From the NCBI RefSeq assembly GCF_016907775.1, contig NZ_JAFBCO010000001.1, positions 2,046,001-2,110,000 on the forward strand: 64,000 nucleotides of DNA, in the 5' to 3' direction. Shown here one piece after another: positions 46,248 to 55,619 of the stretch. The first letter of the stretch is position 1. The number at the start of each line of letters is the position of its first letter. This DNA comes from Pseudoglutamicibacter cumminsii (GTDB lineage Bacteria > Actinomycetota > Actinomycetes > Actinomycetales > Micrococcaceae). The position numbers and the translations under genes were made by a program. The notes beneath the pieces are model-generated. The model worked only from the letters and a program-made list of their open reading frames with translations. It made no database searches and was not told the origin of the DNA.

Positions 46248-47753
46248 ATGTCCACGCAGTTCCAGCGCAAAGTCGGGTTCGACCCCCTCCGTTACATCCA
46301 GCTCCAGTCCAAACACATCGCTGAACGCCGCGAACACATCGGCGGCAAGCTGTACCTGGAGATGGGCGGCAAACTCTTCGACGATCTCCACGCTTCACGC
46401 GTGCTGCCAGGCTTCACCCCTGACAACAAGATCCGTATGCTTCAGACGCTGACCGACGAACTCGAGATCCTGGTCACGCTCAACGCTAAAGACCTCGAAC
46501 GGAACAAGGTCCGGGCCGACCTGAACATCCCTTACGAAGAAGACGCTCTCCGTCTGATCGATGCGTTCCGTAATATGGGTTTCCTCGTTGAGCACGTCGT
46601 TTTGACGCGATTCGACGAATCCAACGAGGCCGCCGAGCGTTTCAAGGCCCGCCTCATCAAGCTCGGCCTCAAGGTCGCCGTGCACCGGACTATTCCCGGC
46701 TACCCAGATGACACCGACCAGGTCGTATCTTCCGATGGCCTGGGCCGAAACGAGTACGTCGAAACGACGCGCGACCTCATCGTGGTCACGGCTCCAGGTC
46801 CGGGTTCCGGAAAGCTTGCAACGTGCCTTTCGCAGATCTATCACGACTACCAGCGCGGAACTAAGTCGGGTTATGCCAAGTTCGAGACCTTCCCGGTCTG
46901 GAACTTGCCGCTGAACCACCCGGTCAATCTCGCTTACGAGGCAGCAACGGCCGACCTCGACGACGTCAATGTGATCGACCCATTCCACCTCGCCGCATAC
47001 GGTGAGCAAGCGATCAACTACAACCGCGACGTCGAAGTCTTCCCGCTCTTGAAGACCCTGCTCGATGAACTCGCTGGCGGCTCGCCGTATGAGTCCCCTA
47101 CCGATATGGGCGTCAACATGGTTGCTGACGCGATCATCGACGACGACGTGTGCCGCGAGGCCGCTAAGCAAGAGATTATTCGCCGCTGGTACAAGGCCCG
47201 CGTTCAAGAACGACGCGAGGGTCTCGACCCGATCTATTCGCGCCGTATCTCGCTCGTGATGGGTAAGGTCGGATGCACTCCGGAAGACCGCACGGTGGTC
47301 GCTCCGGCGCTCAAGCTAGCTGAAGAAACCGATGCCCCGGCATCGGCTATCCAGCTGCACGACGGAACGATCATCACCGGCAAGACCTCGGCATTGCTCG
47401 GAACGTGCTCCGCTACCCTGCTGAACGCGCTCAAGCACCTTGCTGGATTGCCCAAGGAAGTGCAGTTGCTCGCGCCGACGTCTATCCGACCGATCCAGTC
47501 GCTCAAAACCGAGCACCTCGGCTCGCAGAACCCGCGGCTGCACACGGATGAAGTGCTCATCGCGCTGTCGGTCTCCGCGGAACGCGACCCGAACGCACAA
47601 GCAGCTCTGGATCAACTCCAGGCTCTGCGCGGATGCGATGTCCACACGACCACGATCCTCGGATCCGTCGACGAAGGCATCTTCCGTAACCTCGGCGTCC
47701 AAGTGACCTCCGAGCCTGAGTTCCAGGCCCGGGGCGTCTACAACAAGCGCTAA
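46248..47753 (+). CDS. DUF1846 (UPF0371) family protein
   Basis: This 501-residue protein matches the DUF1846 family along its length, starting with [17 protein letters not shown] glycine-rich loop [20 protein letters not shown] (about 184-203) looks like a nucleotide-binding site, and [10 protein letters not shown] and [11 protein letters not shown] are also family blocks. Structures of homologues exist, but to my knowledge no biochemical role is proven. The ATG follows GGAGG. It lies 39 bp before def and may be cotranscribed with it. Confidence 0.9.
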   Translation: MSTQFQRKVGFDPLRYIQLQSKHIAERREHIGGKLYLEMGGKLFDDLHASRVLPGFTPDNKIRMLQTLTDELEILVTLNAKDLERNKVRADLNIPYEEDALRLIDAFRNMGFLVEHVVLTRFDESNEAAERFKARLIKLGLKVAVHRTIPGYPDDTDQVVSSDGLGRNEYVETTRDLIVVTAPGPGSGKLATCLSQIYHDYQRGTKSGYAKFETFPVWNLPLNHPVNLAYEAATADLDDVNVIDPFHLAAYGEQAINYNRDVEVFPLLKTLLDELAGGSPYESPTDMGVNMVADAIIDDDVCREAAKQEIIRRWYKARVQERREGLDPIYSRRISLVMGKVGCTPEDRTVVAPALKLAEETDAPASAIQLHDGTIITGKTSALLGTCSATLLNALKHLAGLPKEVQLLAPTSIRPIQSLKTEHLGSQNPRLHTDEVLIALSVSAERDPNAQAALDQLQALRGCDVHTTTILGSVDEGIFRNLGVQVTSEPEFQARGVYNKR

Positions 47754-47791
47754 CTCTCACAGCAACCCAACGACGACAGGAGCTCACCGAC

Positions 47792-48367
47792 GTGGCCGTC
47801 CGCCCCATCGTGATCTACACGGAGCCAGTGCTTCACCAGCGTGCCGCCGAAGTCACCGAAATTGACGACGAGATCCGCACCCTGGTCGAGGACATGTTCG
47901 AAACCATGGACGCCGCTAACGGCGTGGGTCTCGCCGCGCCGCAGGTAGGCGTGGGTCTGAGGATTTTCACGTGGGAGTACGACGAACATGATGACGACGC
48001 CCCAACCCGCGGCGTCGTCATCAACCCGAAACTGACGTTGTCGAAGGTTTCTGGAGCTAACCCCGACCCGGAGCGTCACACCGAAGGCTGCCTTTCTGTG
48101 CCTGGCCTCAACTTCCCGTTGCAGCGCGCCGACTACGCGCACCTGACCGGCATCGACGTCGACGGGAACCCGGTGGACTTCGAGGCGACCGGATGGTTCG
48201 CGCGCATCCTGCAGCACGAATACTGGCACCTTGAAGGCAAACTCTACGTGGACATGCTCAATGAGCGCTGGACCCGCCGCTGGAAACGGGAACGGAAGAA
48301 GTCTGGAATGACCGAGCCGGGGCTCACATGGATGCCGGGAGTCGACCCCGACCCGTTCGGTCACTAA
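47792..48367 (+). CDS. def: peptide deformylase
   Basis: This 191-residue metalloenzyme removes the formyl group from new proteins. The three motifs are GVGLAAPQVG (about 44-53), EGCLSVPG (metal Cys, about 97-104) and QHEYWHLEG (metal His pair and catalytic Glu). The last reads HEYWH in place of the usual HExDH, but the metal residues are intact. The GTG start follows AGGAG. A bidirectional terminator follows. Confidence 0.95.
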   Translation: MAVRPIVIYTEPVLHQRAAEVTEIDDEIRTLVEDMFETMDAANGVGLAAPQVGVGLRIFTWEYDEHDDDAPTRGVVINPKLTLSKVSGANPDPERHTEGCLSVPGLNFPLQRADYAHLTGIDVDGNPVDFEATGWFARILQHEYWHLEGKLYVDMLNERWTRRWKRERKKSGMTEPGLTWMPGVDPDPFGH

Positions 48368-48417
48368 ATACCGCGTCCCACGCGGTAATCCGGCACAGCA
48401 GTGAACAAACACTGTTA

Positions 48418-48459
48418 AAAGCCTTGGCCCCGAGGTGTTTACCTCGAGGCCAAAGCTTT
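48418..48459. terminator. bidirectional terminator between def and gap
   Basis: AAAGCCTTGGCCCCGAGGT and ACCTCGAGGCCAAAGCTTT pair with two mismatches around GTTT, with A- and T-rich outer arms. It lies between convergent genes. Confidence 0.8.
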
Positions 48460-48496
48460 CGCTATTTACACCGTAACGGATGCTGTATCAGCAGTC

Positions 48497-49939
48497 TTAC
48501 TTGACGGCTGGGATCGCAACCGGGTGGCTGCCTGCCATCTTCTCGATGATGCGGACAACCTGGCACGAGTAGCCGAACTCGTTGTCGTACCAGACGTAGA
48601 GCACAACGTGCTTCTTGTCTGCACCAACGATGGTTGCGCGGCCGTCGACGATGCCTGCGCGGCGGGAGCCAACGAAGTCAGTCGATACGACCTCTGGCGA
48701 GTCGGTGTAGTCGATCTGCTTGTGCAGTTCGCCCGAAAGAGAGGTTTCACGCAGGAAGTTGTTGATGTCCTCGACCGAGGTTTCCTTCTCGAGGGTCAGG
48801 TTGAGGATCGCCATGGAAACGTCCGGAGTTGGAACGCGCACAGCGTTACCGGTCAGCTTACCTTCAAGCTCAGGAAGAGCCTTCGCGACAGCCTTAGCGG
48901 CGCCGGTCTCGGTGAGCACCATGTTCAAGACTGCGGAACGGCCGCGGCGCTCGCCCTTGTGGAAGTTGTCGATGAGGTTCTGGTCGTTCGTGAACGCGTG
49001 AACCGTCTCAACGTGGCCCTGGACAACGCCGTAGCGATCATTGACAGCCTTCAGGACTGGGGTGATCGCGTTGGTCGTGCAGGATGCTGCGGAGAGGATC
49101 GTGTCGTCCTCGGTGATGTCGCCGTCGTTGACACCGAACACGATGTTCTTGATGTCTCCCTTACCTGGCGCGGTCAGCAGGGCCGCGCTGGTGCCCTTAG
49201 CCTTGATGTGCTGGCCGAGGCCTTCTTCATCGCGCCAGCGGCCGGTGTTGTCAACCACGATGGCGTTCTCGATGCCGTACTGCGTATAGTCGACCTGGGA
49301 TGGGTCGTTCGCGTAGATGAACTGGATCTGAGTGCCGTTCGCGGTGATCGTGTTGTTCTCTTCGTCAACAACGATCGTGCCGTCGAATGCACCGTGAACC
49401 GAGTCACGGCGCAACAGGGACGCGCGCTTCTGCAGGTCGTTATCTGCGCCCTTACGGACGACGACGCCACGCAGGCGCAGGCCCACGCCGCCGCGTTCGA
49501 TGAGGATACGAGCCAAGAGGCGGCCGATCCGGCCGAAACCGTAGAGGACGACGTCGCGGGCACCGCTTGCGTCAGCCTTCTGACCCAGGACGTCCGCGTA
49601 GAGCTCAGCGAGGAACGCATCCGCGTCGTCTGCACCCTTTTCTTCGAGTGCACGGTTCAGACGACCGAGGTCGATCGATACGTTGCCTGGGTTGAGTTCG
49701 TTGAGCTTCACCAGCAGATCGTAAGTGCGCTGCGGATCGAGTTCCTTGCCCTCGATGCGGCGGACGACGCGGTGAGCCTTGAGGATGTCGACTACTGAAA
49801 CATTGATCAGTTTGCGACCGTAGATCGAGGTCACCACGTTGTTTTCGCGGTACAGGCGACCGATCAGCGGAATCATCTTTTCCGCTAGAGCCTCACGGTT
49901 CTTCCAGTCTGCGTATACAGCTTCAGTCTGCTGGGTCAC
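48497..49939 (-). CDS. gap: glyceraldehyde-3-phosphate dehydrogenase, long form
   Basis: This 480-residue protein has the GAPDH domain at about 130-470: Rossmann start VLYGFGRIGRLLARIL, the catalytic Cys287 in AASCTTNAI, and the YDNEFGYSCQVVR C-terminal motif. An N-terminal extension of about 125 residues (YADWKNREALAEKMIPLIGRLY...) sets it apart from the usual 335-residue enzyme. The long form is known in Micrococcales and other bacteria next to ordinary gap genes, and may work in the gluconeogenic direction. The GTG at 49939 with AGGAG is chosen over an upstream frame. A TAGAAT -10-like hexamer is at 50057-50062 on the minus strand. Confidence 0.92.
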   Translation of the reverse strand: MTQQTEAVYADWKNREALAEKMIPLIGRLYRENNVVTSIYGRKLINVSVVDILKAHRVVRRIEGKELDPQRTYDLLVKLNELNPGNVSIDLGRLNRALEEKGADDADAFLAELYADVLGQKADASGARDVVLYGFGRIGRLLARILIERGGVGLRLRGVVVRKGADNDLQKRASLLRRDSVHGAFDGTIVVDEENNTITANGTQIQFIYANDPSQVDYTQYGIENAIVVDNTGRWRDEEGLGQHIKAKGTSAALLTAPGKGDIKNIVFGVNDGDITEDDTILSAASCTTNAITPVLKAVNDRYGVVQGHVETVHAFTNDQNLIDNFHKGERRGRSAVLNMVLTETGAAKAVAKALPELEGKLTGNAVRVPTPDVSMAILNLTLEKETSVEDINNFLRETSLSGELHKQIDYTDSPEVVSTDFVGSRRAGIVDGRATIVGADKKHVVLYVWYDNEFGYSCQVVRIIEKMAGSHPVAIPAVK

Positions 49940-50144
49940 TGACAACTCCTGGTTGATTGGATTCAGCCAGCAGCCCTTCATGATGTGAGCGTTCACTGGC
50001 CTAGACGAGTGTGGAGCGCGCAACACCTGCCCGGTGAGCGTGCTAAACCGCTCCCCATTCTACCTAAGGACGTGCCAGACCTCACGGGGTTCACGCCGCT
50101 TTGAGTGGCGTCACACACTTCCAGAGAATCAGCGCTACGCAGTT

Positions 50145-50536
50145 TGAGCGGAAGAAGACGGCCATAAGCCGGATTCTGTATGTGTAAGGCGTTACCGCCT
50201 CACGCATGACGACCATCTATCTAGAGCCACGATTACTCGTGGCTTCAAGCAACCAACCCGACTACTTCAGCGGACCGCCTTAGAGCGTAGTCTGCTCGGT
50301 CTTGCTCCGGGTGGGGTTTTCCTGGCCGCGGCAGTCACCTGACGCGCCGGTGGTCTCTTACACCACCCTTTCACCCTTACCGTGTGCATCCTCGAAAGGG
50401 CCACGGCGGTCTTCTCTCTGTTGCACTTTCCTGCAGGTCACCCTGAGTGGACGTTATCCACCACCCTGTCCTGTGGAGTCCGGACTTTCCTCGGCGCCCA
50501 CGGCGCCGCGATCGTCTGTCCGTCTCCTTCCGCGCC
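50145..50536 (-). ncRNA. rnpB: RNase P RNA (bacterial type A)
   Basis: The minus strand carries the RNase P RNA core: GAGGAAAGTCCGGACTCC near the 5' end and ACAGAATCCGGCTTATGGCC at the 3' end. The ends pair as P1: 50148-50161 with 50520-50533, 14 bp with one G-U. A TAGGAT -10-like hexamer lies just upstream of the 5' end (about 50543-50548). The length of about 390 nt is usual for actinobacteria. Confidence 0.95.
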
Positions 50537-50582
50537 TTACATCCTACCCATGCATGCGGCCCGCGCAGGTTTCTGCGCGACT

Positions 50583-51365
50583 ATGATGACCATCGTGATT
50601 ATTCTTTTGCCGCCTTCTGAAGGTAAGACGCCCGCAACCCACGGAAAGAGCGTGGATCTGGAGGCACTCGTGTGCCCGGAGCTCGCCGATGCGCGCCGCG
50701 AGGTTGCGCAGCGTCTTGAGGAGGTTTCAGTGGCGACCGATGCGCCGGAAGTCTTAGGTGTTGGCAAGGCTGTCGCTCACGAGATCGAGCGAAACATCGA
50801 CATCTTCGATGCGCCTGCAGCTCCCGCACACGAGATCTATACAGGCGTGCTCTACGATGCGCTTGATTACGCGGGCATGACTACCACCCAGAAAAAGAAA
50901 GCCAACGAGCGCATCCTCGTGATCTCGGCGCTGTGGGGTGCCGTTGGGCTCGGTGATCACATCCCGGCGTACCGACTGTCGATGCACGTCAAGCTTCCTG
51001 GCCTTGGCAAACTCGCTACCTACTGGAAACCACGCCTTGCCGAGGCCCTAGCTGAACGCGTTGAAGGCGAACTCATCATCGATTGCCGGTCCTCCGCGTA
51101 TCAAGCGGCTTTCGTTCCACCGCCGGAACAAACCGTGACCGTCAACGTCGTGCAAGTTAAGGACGGGAAACGCAAAGTGGTCTCACACCACGCCAAACAC
51201 ACCCGAGGCGAAGTTGCGCGGCTCCTCATGCAAACCCGCGGCGACGGCCCTCAAACACCACAAGCCCTGCTCACCTCGATGCAGAAACACTGGCCGCAAA
51301 CAGAACTCATCGAGACGACACCACGAAAGGCCGGGCAACTCACCGTCGTGCTCGACGAAAACTAG
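50583..51365 (+). CDS. yaaA: YaaA family (UPF0246) peroxide-stress protein
   Basis: This protein of about 260 residues starts with the family signature ILLPPSEGKT. It has YTGVLYDALDY, ISALWGAVGLGDHIPAYRLSM and IDCRSSAYQA. E. coli YaaA binds DNA and limits iron-driven damage under H2O2. Starts at 50583 and 50586 (tandem ATG) or the GTG at 50595 are all possible, and no strong ribosome binding site is seen. It runs divergently from rnpB, 46 bp away. Confidence 0.88.
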   Translation: MMTIVIILLPPSEGKTPATHGKSVDLEALVCPELADARREVAQRLEEVSVATDAPEVLGVGKAVAHEIERNIDIFDAPAAPAHEIYTGVLYDALDYAGMTTTQKKKANERILVISALWGAVGLGDHIPAYRLSMHVKLPGLGKLATYWKPRLAEALAERVEGELIIDCRSSAYQAAFVPPPEQTVTVNVVQVKDGKRKVVSHHAKHTRGEVARLLMQTRGDGPQTPQALLTSMQKHWPQTELIETTPRKAGQLTVVLDEN

Positions 51366-51380
51366 CCTCGCTGAGCCGGT

Positions 51381-52115
51381 TTAGAAGCCGCTCTCACGCA
51401 CGAGAATAATCCCGGTGTGAGGGCAGAACGCGAGCTCCTCTTCACCAAGCTCCGCGATGGCGGCAAGCTCTTTCGGCGACAACGGCAATCCGGTCGCTGA
51501 ACACGTACCGTTGTCGAGTCGGGCAGCTCCAACGCCGTGTTCTGCAACGAGCTTCTCAAAAAGCTCACGCAGCTCCGCATCCAGGCGAGATCTGAGCTCC
51601 TGACGCTGCGTTTCAGCATCGTTAATCTGCGCAACAAGGGACTCACGCTGGTCCCTCACGTACACCTGAGCGGCGTGATTCTCTGCGACCGCAGCAGTCA
51701 AAACCCGCTCAGCTTCCTCGGCATCGGCACGCTTTTCGTCACGCTCCTCAACCGTCTCGATCAACGTCTCCTCGAGCGAAACACGGCGTTCACGCAGAAT
51801 ATCGAGCATCCGTGCCAAACGATCAGCTTCGCTCTGCGGCTCGACGCCGGCGAGGAGTTGCTCTTCCTTGGCCTCAATATCGGATGCCAGCTCAACGATG
51901 GCTTTCTCTAGATCAGCGACCGCACGGTTCAAAACCTCAACCTGCCGCACTTCATCGTCACGCTCGGCACGTGCCTGGATCGCATCCGCGCGCGCCTGAC
52001 GCACACGCTTGGCCGTCGCAACCGCATCGTGTTCGCGGCGCCGCTGCTCAACCGAGGAGATCAGAGCCTGAATCTCCAGGAGAAGCTCCTGATGCTCACG
52101 TGTTGCGGTAATCAC
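51381..52115 (-). CDS. coiled-coil protein with C4-type zinc ribbon (CT398-like)
   Basis: The protein has 244 residues. A long antiparallel coiled coil covers about 5-190 (rich in Glu, Arg and Ala). The C-terminal zinc-ribbon-like domain keeps Cys in GTCSATGLPLS and AFCPHTG, so only two Cys remain of the usual four and zinc binding may be lost. In actinobacteria this gene normally lies next to the NIF3-like gene, as here (108 bp downstream of it on the same strand). The GTG at 52115 (VITATREHQ) is chosen. The function is unknown. Confidence 0.83.
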   Translation of the reverse strand: MITATREHQELLLEIQALISSVEQRRREHDAVATAKRVRQARADAIQARAERDDEVRQVEVLNRAVADLEKAIVELASDIEAKEEQLLAGVEPQSEADRLARMLDILRERRVSLEETLIETVEERDEKRADAEEAERVLTAAVAENHAAQVYVRDQRESLVAQINDAETQRQELRSRLDAELRELFEKLVAEHGVGAARLDNGTCSATGLPLSPKELAAIAELGEEELAFCPHTGIILVRESGF

Positions 52116-52222
52116 GACGATCCCTACTTTCGTATCCGAGGCCTCACTGCGTACCTCTATTGTCTCCCACGCCAAGCGGCTAAGCCATTACGGCGTCACG
52201 CTGGCCATTCTGCGGGAGCCCA

Positions 52223-53086
52223 TCACGGCGTCAAAATAAAATCCCATGGGTCAGTGTTCACTTGGCTCACCTGGCACACGACGTCATAGCCATCGTCGTG
52301 CAGCGAGCGGCTCAGCGCATCAGCCGCGGCGGGTAACCACAGCCATTCCGACGCGAAGTGCGAAACATCAATGAGGAACGGGCGGTCATTGACCGCAGCT
52401 TCGCGGGCCTCCGATGCGGGGTGGTGTCTCAGGTCCGCCGTCACGTACACATCCGCTTTAGAGGCACGAACCGCATCGAACAGCGAATCCCCCGCCCCGC
52501 CGCACACAGCTACACGTTTGACGCTGCCTTCAGGGTTTCCAGCGACCCGCACCCCACCGGCAACCGCCGGAATGATGCTGTAGACGCGCTCAGCGAACTC
52601 CGCGAGCGTGCACTCCTCAGCAAGATCGCCGACGCGGCCGATCCCTTCACCTTCAACGCCACGGTCCACCGGAGCCAGCGGCTCAGACTGCTCAACACCT
52701 AAGCCACGAATGATGACGTCAGAGACACCGCCCAGAGCCGAATCAGCCGACGTGTGAGCCGTGTAGAGGGCACAACCCGCTTCAATCAGCGTGTGCACAA
52801 CACGGCCCTTGAAACGATCACCAGCAACTGAGTTCACTGCCCGCAACATCAAAGGGTGGTGAGTCAACAAGAGGTCCGCGCCGCGTTCAATCGCATCGAC
52901 AGCGACCTCCTCAGTCGGATCAACCGCAAACACGATGCGGTGAACCAGCTGATCTGGACGTCCAGTTACGGGGCCAACAGCGTCCCACGACTCAGCCAAC
53001 GTCTCCGGCCACAAACGGTTGATATGTTCCCAAACCGTGCTGAGAGTTGGGACCCGATTCTCCGATGCAGTAGAACTCATACTCAT
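52223..53086 (-). CDS. NIF3-like dinuclear metal-centre protein
   Basis: This 287-residue protein belongs to the NIF3 / GTP cyclohydrolase I type 2 family. Metal-binding blocks are LLLTHHPL (about 73-80), YTAHTSAD (about 108-115) and DVSHFASEW near 241-249. SWDAVG near residue 33 is another family block. The biochemical role is debated. Two close ATGs (53086, 53080) are possible starts. It is cotranscribed with the coiled-coil zinc-ribbon gene and diverges from msrA. Confidence 0.88.
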   Translation of the reverse strand: MSMSSTASENRVPTLSTVWEHINRLWPETLAESWDAVGPVTGRPDQLVHRIVFAVDPTEEVAVDAIERGADLLLTHHPLMLRAVNSVAGDRFKGRVVHTLIEAGCALYTAHTSADSALGGVSDVIIRGLGVEQSEPLAPVDRGVEGEGIGRVGDLAEECTLAEFAERVYSIIPAVAGGVRVAGNPEGSVKRVAVCGGAGDSLFDAVRASKADVYVTADLRHHPASEAREAAVNDRPFLIDVSHFASEWLWLPAAADALSRSLHDDGYDVVCQVSQVNTDPWDFILTP

Positions 53087-53147
53087 TAAGCTACCCGTGA
53101 AACCGGTCTCGGGAACACTCCCGGCTCGCGAAGTGTTGAACCAATTG

Positions 53148-53714
53148 ATGAATCAACAAAGTGTACGCACGATCGTGATGGCCGGCGGGTGCTTCTGGTG
53201 CCTCGACGCCTGGTTCCGCATGGTCCGCGGTGTCACCCACGTCAAATCCGGTTACACCGGAGGCGGCGATGCACCCGCCGACTACGACAGCGTGTGTACA
53301 GGGACCACGGGCCATGCCGAAGCTGTGGCAGTAACTTTCGACCCTTCTCTCATCAGTGAGGATGTGGTGTTGGACATGTTCTTCACGATGCACAACCCGA
53401 CAACACTGAACCGGCAAGGCTACGACGTCGGAACGCAATACCGTTCTGCACTGTTCACTAACAGCCAGGAGCAGACTGAAGTCTTCGAAGCCGCCATTGA
53501 ACGCAACCAAGCCAACTGGACCGACCAGATCGTCACCACCATCGAGCCCCTGGGCCCTTGGTACACGGCAGAGATCGAGCACCAGGACTACTACCAACGG
53601 AATCCGCAGGCGGGCTACTGCCAGGTCATCATCGACCCGAAGCTCAGCGCTGCAAGATCACGTTTCGTTAAGTTTCTTGAAGCCGACATTCCAACAAGCA
53701 ATTCCATAAGCTGA
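53148..53714 (+). CDS. msrA: peptide methionine-S-sulfoxide reductase
   Basis: This protein of about 188 residues repairs the S-form of methionine sulfoxide. The active-site motif GGCFWCLDAWF is at about 13-23, SGYTGGG is downstream, and HPTTLN-like NPTTLNRQGYDVGTQYRS and EHQDYYQRNP are typical. A resolving Cys is in AGYCQVI. The start is unclear: the ATG at 53148 has no good ribosome binding site and a GTG at 53097 is also in frame. It diverges from the NIF3-like gene. Confidence 0.94.
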   Translation: MNQQSVRTIVMAGGCFWCLDAWFRMVRGVTHVKSGYTGGGDAPADYDSVCTGTTGHAEAVAVTFDPSLISEDVVLDMFFTMHNPTTLNRQGYDVGTQYRSALFTNSQEQTEVFEAAIERNQANWTDQIVTTIEPLGPWYTAEIEHQDYYQRNPQAGYCQVIIDPKLSAARSRFVKFLEADIPTSNSIS

Positions 53715-53800
53715 GCACCGAAACCGGGCAGCAGCTCATAGCCAATCACGCTGTCTGGGCACATAAGCGTTACAGACCATTCAAGGAAAAGGAGCAGACC

Positions 53801-54733
53801 GTGCCAATCCTGAACAACGTCACTGAAGCAATCGGCAACACGCCACTCGTTCGTCTCAACAAGCTCGACGCTGACCTTCCAGGCAACGTCGCCGTCAAGC
53901 TCGAGTTCTACAACCCAGCGAACTCCGTTAAGGATCGCATCGGCCGCGCGATTATCGACGCCGCTGAGAAGTCCGGCGAACTGAAGCCAGGCGGAACCAT
54001 CGTCGAGGGCACCTCCGGCAACACCGGCATCGCGCTTGCGATGGTTGGCGCTGCACGCGGCTACCGTGTGATCCTCACGATGCCTGAGACCATGTCGAGC
54101 GAACGCCGCGTGATTCTTCGCGCATTCGGTGCCGAGATCGTTTTGACTTCCGGCGCAGATGGCATGCGCGGTGCAGTTGAAAAGGCACAGCAGATCGTCC
54201 AGGAAACCGACAACGCGATCCTCGCTAGCCAGTTCAGCAACCAGGCCAACCCAGAGATCCACGAGGCCACGACCGGCCCAGAAATTTGGAACGACACCGA
54301 TGGCGCGGTTGACATCCTCGTCGGCGGCGTTGGCACCGGCGGAACCATCACGGGTGCCGGCCGCTACCTCAAGAAGCAGAAGAGCGGCGTGAAGGTTGTT
54401 GCAGTCGAGCCAGCCGATTCCCCACTGCTGAGCGAAGGCACCGCGGGCCCACACAAGATCCAGGGCCTCGGCGCGAACTTCGTTCCAGAGGTCCTCGACC
54501 GCGAGATCTACGACGAAGTCATCGACGCTCCGCTCGACGCTTCCATAGAAACTGCACGCGCCCTTGGCGCAAAGGAAGGCATCCTCGGCGGTATCTCCTC
54601 GGGCGCTTCTGTGTGGGCAGCGCTTGAGGTAGCTAAGCGCGAAGAAAACCGTGACAAGCTCATCGTTGCGGTTGTTCCGGACTTCGGTGAGCGCTACATC
54701 TCCACGATGCTCTACGATGACATCCGCGGCTGA
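53801..54733 (+). CDS. cysK: cysteine synthase A (O-acetylserine sulfhydrylase)
   Basis: This 310-residue PLP enzyme makes cysteine from O-acetylserine and sulfide. The PLP lysine is in ANSVKDRIG (near 45), the substrate loop is EGTSGNTGIA, and GGVGTGGTITGAG binds the cofactor phosphate. The GTG start follows AAGGAG. It lies 37 bp before cysE, so both steps are in one unit and the products can form the cysteine synthase complex. Confidence 0.97.
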   Translation: MPILNNVTEAIGNTPLVRLNKLDADLPGNVAVKLEFYNPANSVKDRIGRAIIDAAEKSGELKPGGTIVEGTSGNTGIALAMVGAARGYRVILTMPETMSSERRVILRAFGAEIVLTSGADGMRGAVEKAQQIVQETDNAILASQFSNQANPEIHEATTGPEIWNDTDGAVDILVGGVGTGGTITGAGRYLKKQKSGVKVVAVEPADSPLLSEGTAGPHKIQGLGANFVPEVLDREIYDEVIDAPLDASIETARALGAKEGILGGISSGASVWAALEVAKREENRDKLIVAVVPDFGERYISTMLYDDIRG

Positions 54734-54770
54734 AACCAGCTAGCACTCTTTTAGCCCGAAAGGACCCTCT

Positions 54771-55358
54771 GTGGGATTCATCTCCACGTTCCGGGAAGAC
54801 ATCAAGAACGCGCGGGACCACGATCCAGCGGCGCGCTCAGGCGCCGAAATCGCGATCGTTTATTCAGGCCTGCATGCCATCTGGATGCACCGGCTAGCAC
54901 ACCGCATGTGGAACGCTTCACCGTTGCTGAGGCTCCCGGCCCGGGCCCTTTCGCAGCTAACCCGCTTTGCAACCGGCATCGAGATCCACCCTGGCGCGCG
55001 CATCGGCCGCCGCTTCTTCATCGACCACGGCATGGGTGTCGTGATCGGCGAGACCGCGGAAATCGGTGACGACGTCATGCTCTACCACGGCGTGACCCTT
55101 GGCGGGCGGTCGCTTGCGAAGATCAAACGCCACCCGACCATCGGTGACCGCGTCACTATCGGCGCTGGCGCGAAGGTTCTGGGTCCGGTTGTCATCGGTG
55201 ATGATTCACAGATCGGCGCTAACGCGGTTGTGGTCAAGGACGCCGATCCGGGCTCAATCATCACCGGCGTTCCCGGCAGGGCGCGCGCGGCTAAACCGGA
55301 CGAGCGCAAGCCGGCGGTCGACCCGGGCGAATACGTCGACCCGGCGATGTGGATCTAG
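54771..55358 (+). CDS. cysE: serine O-acetyltransferase
   Basis: This 195-residue enzyme acetylates serine with acetyl-CoA. It is the short EpsC-like CysE without the long N-terminal helical domain. The hexapeptide beta-helix runs from about 60 to 165 ([30 protein letters not shown]), with the catalytic Asp-His in FIDHGMG. The C-terminus ends YVDPAMWI, and a terminal Ile after the helix would allow docking into CysK. The GTG start follows AAAGGAC. A strong terminator follows. Confidence 0.96.
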   Translation: MGFISTFREDIKNARDHDPAARSGAEIAIVYSGLHAIWMHRLAHRMWNASPLLRLPARALSQLTRFATGIEIHPGARIGRRFFIDHGMGVVIGETAEIGDDVMLYHGVTLGGRSLAKIKRHPTIGDRVTIGAGAKVLGPVVIGDDSQIGANAVVVKDADPGSIITGVPGRARAAKPDERKPAVDPGEYVDPAMWI

Positions 55359-55378
55359 GGGCCTCAAGCTGAGCTTTA

Positions 55379-55424
55379 AACTGGGGCGTTCGATGTGGTG
55401 ATTGCCACATCGAACGCCCCAGTT
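55379..55424 (+). terminator. cysK-cysE terminator
   Basis: A 20-bp perfect stem (AACTGGGGCGTTCGATGTGG, with its complement at 55405-55424) around TGATTG lies after cysE. The U-run is weak. Confidence 0.8.
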
Positions 55425-55498
55425 GGGTAAATCAGAAAAATTAGGGTAAGGTGAATGTTCGTGCTCAGGGATCGAAAGTGAACTGAGAACAAACAGTT

Positions 55499-55572
55499 GG
55501 GTCTATAGCTCAGTTGGCTAGAGCATCTCGTTTACACCGAGAGGGTCGGGGGTTCGAGTCCCTCTGGACCCA
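55499..55572 (+). tRNA. tRNA-Val (anticodon TAC)
   Basis: The gene is 74 nt, with CCA encoded at 55573-55575. The acceptor stem is GGGTCTA/TGGACCC, the anticodon loop TTTACAC gives UAC, and the T arm has GGTTCGAGTCC. It is the only tRNA of the window with encoded CCA. Confidence 0.95.
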
Positions 55573-55583
55573 CCATTGTTATG

Positions 55584-55615
55584 TGTCGGGACATCGTTCA
55601 TACGATGTCCCGACA
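55584..55615 (+). terminator. tRNA-Val terminator, same sequence type as the adjacent IS ends
   Basis: TGTCGGGACATCGT (55584-55597) and its complement (55602-55615) form a perfect 14-bp stem followed by a U-run. The arm TGTCGGGACATCGTTC is also close to the IS481 end repeats at 55641 and 55674, so it may mark the insertion target or derive from the element. Confidence 0.8.
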
Positions 55616-55619
55616 TTTT

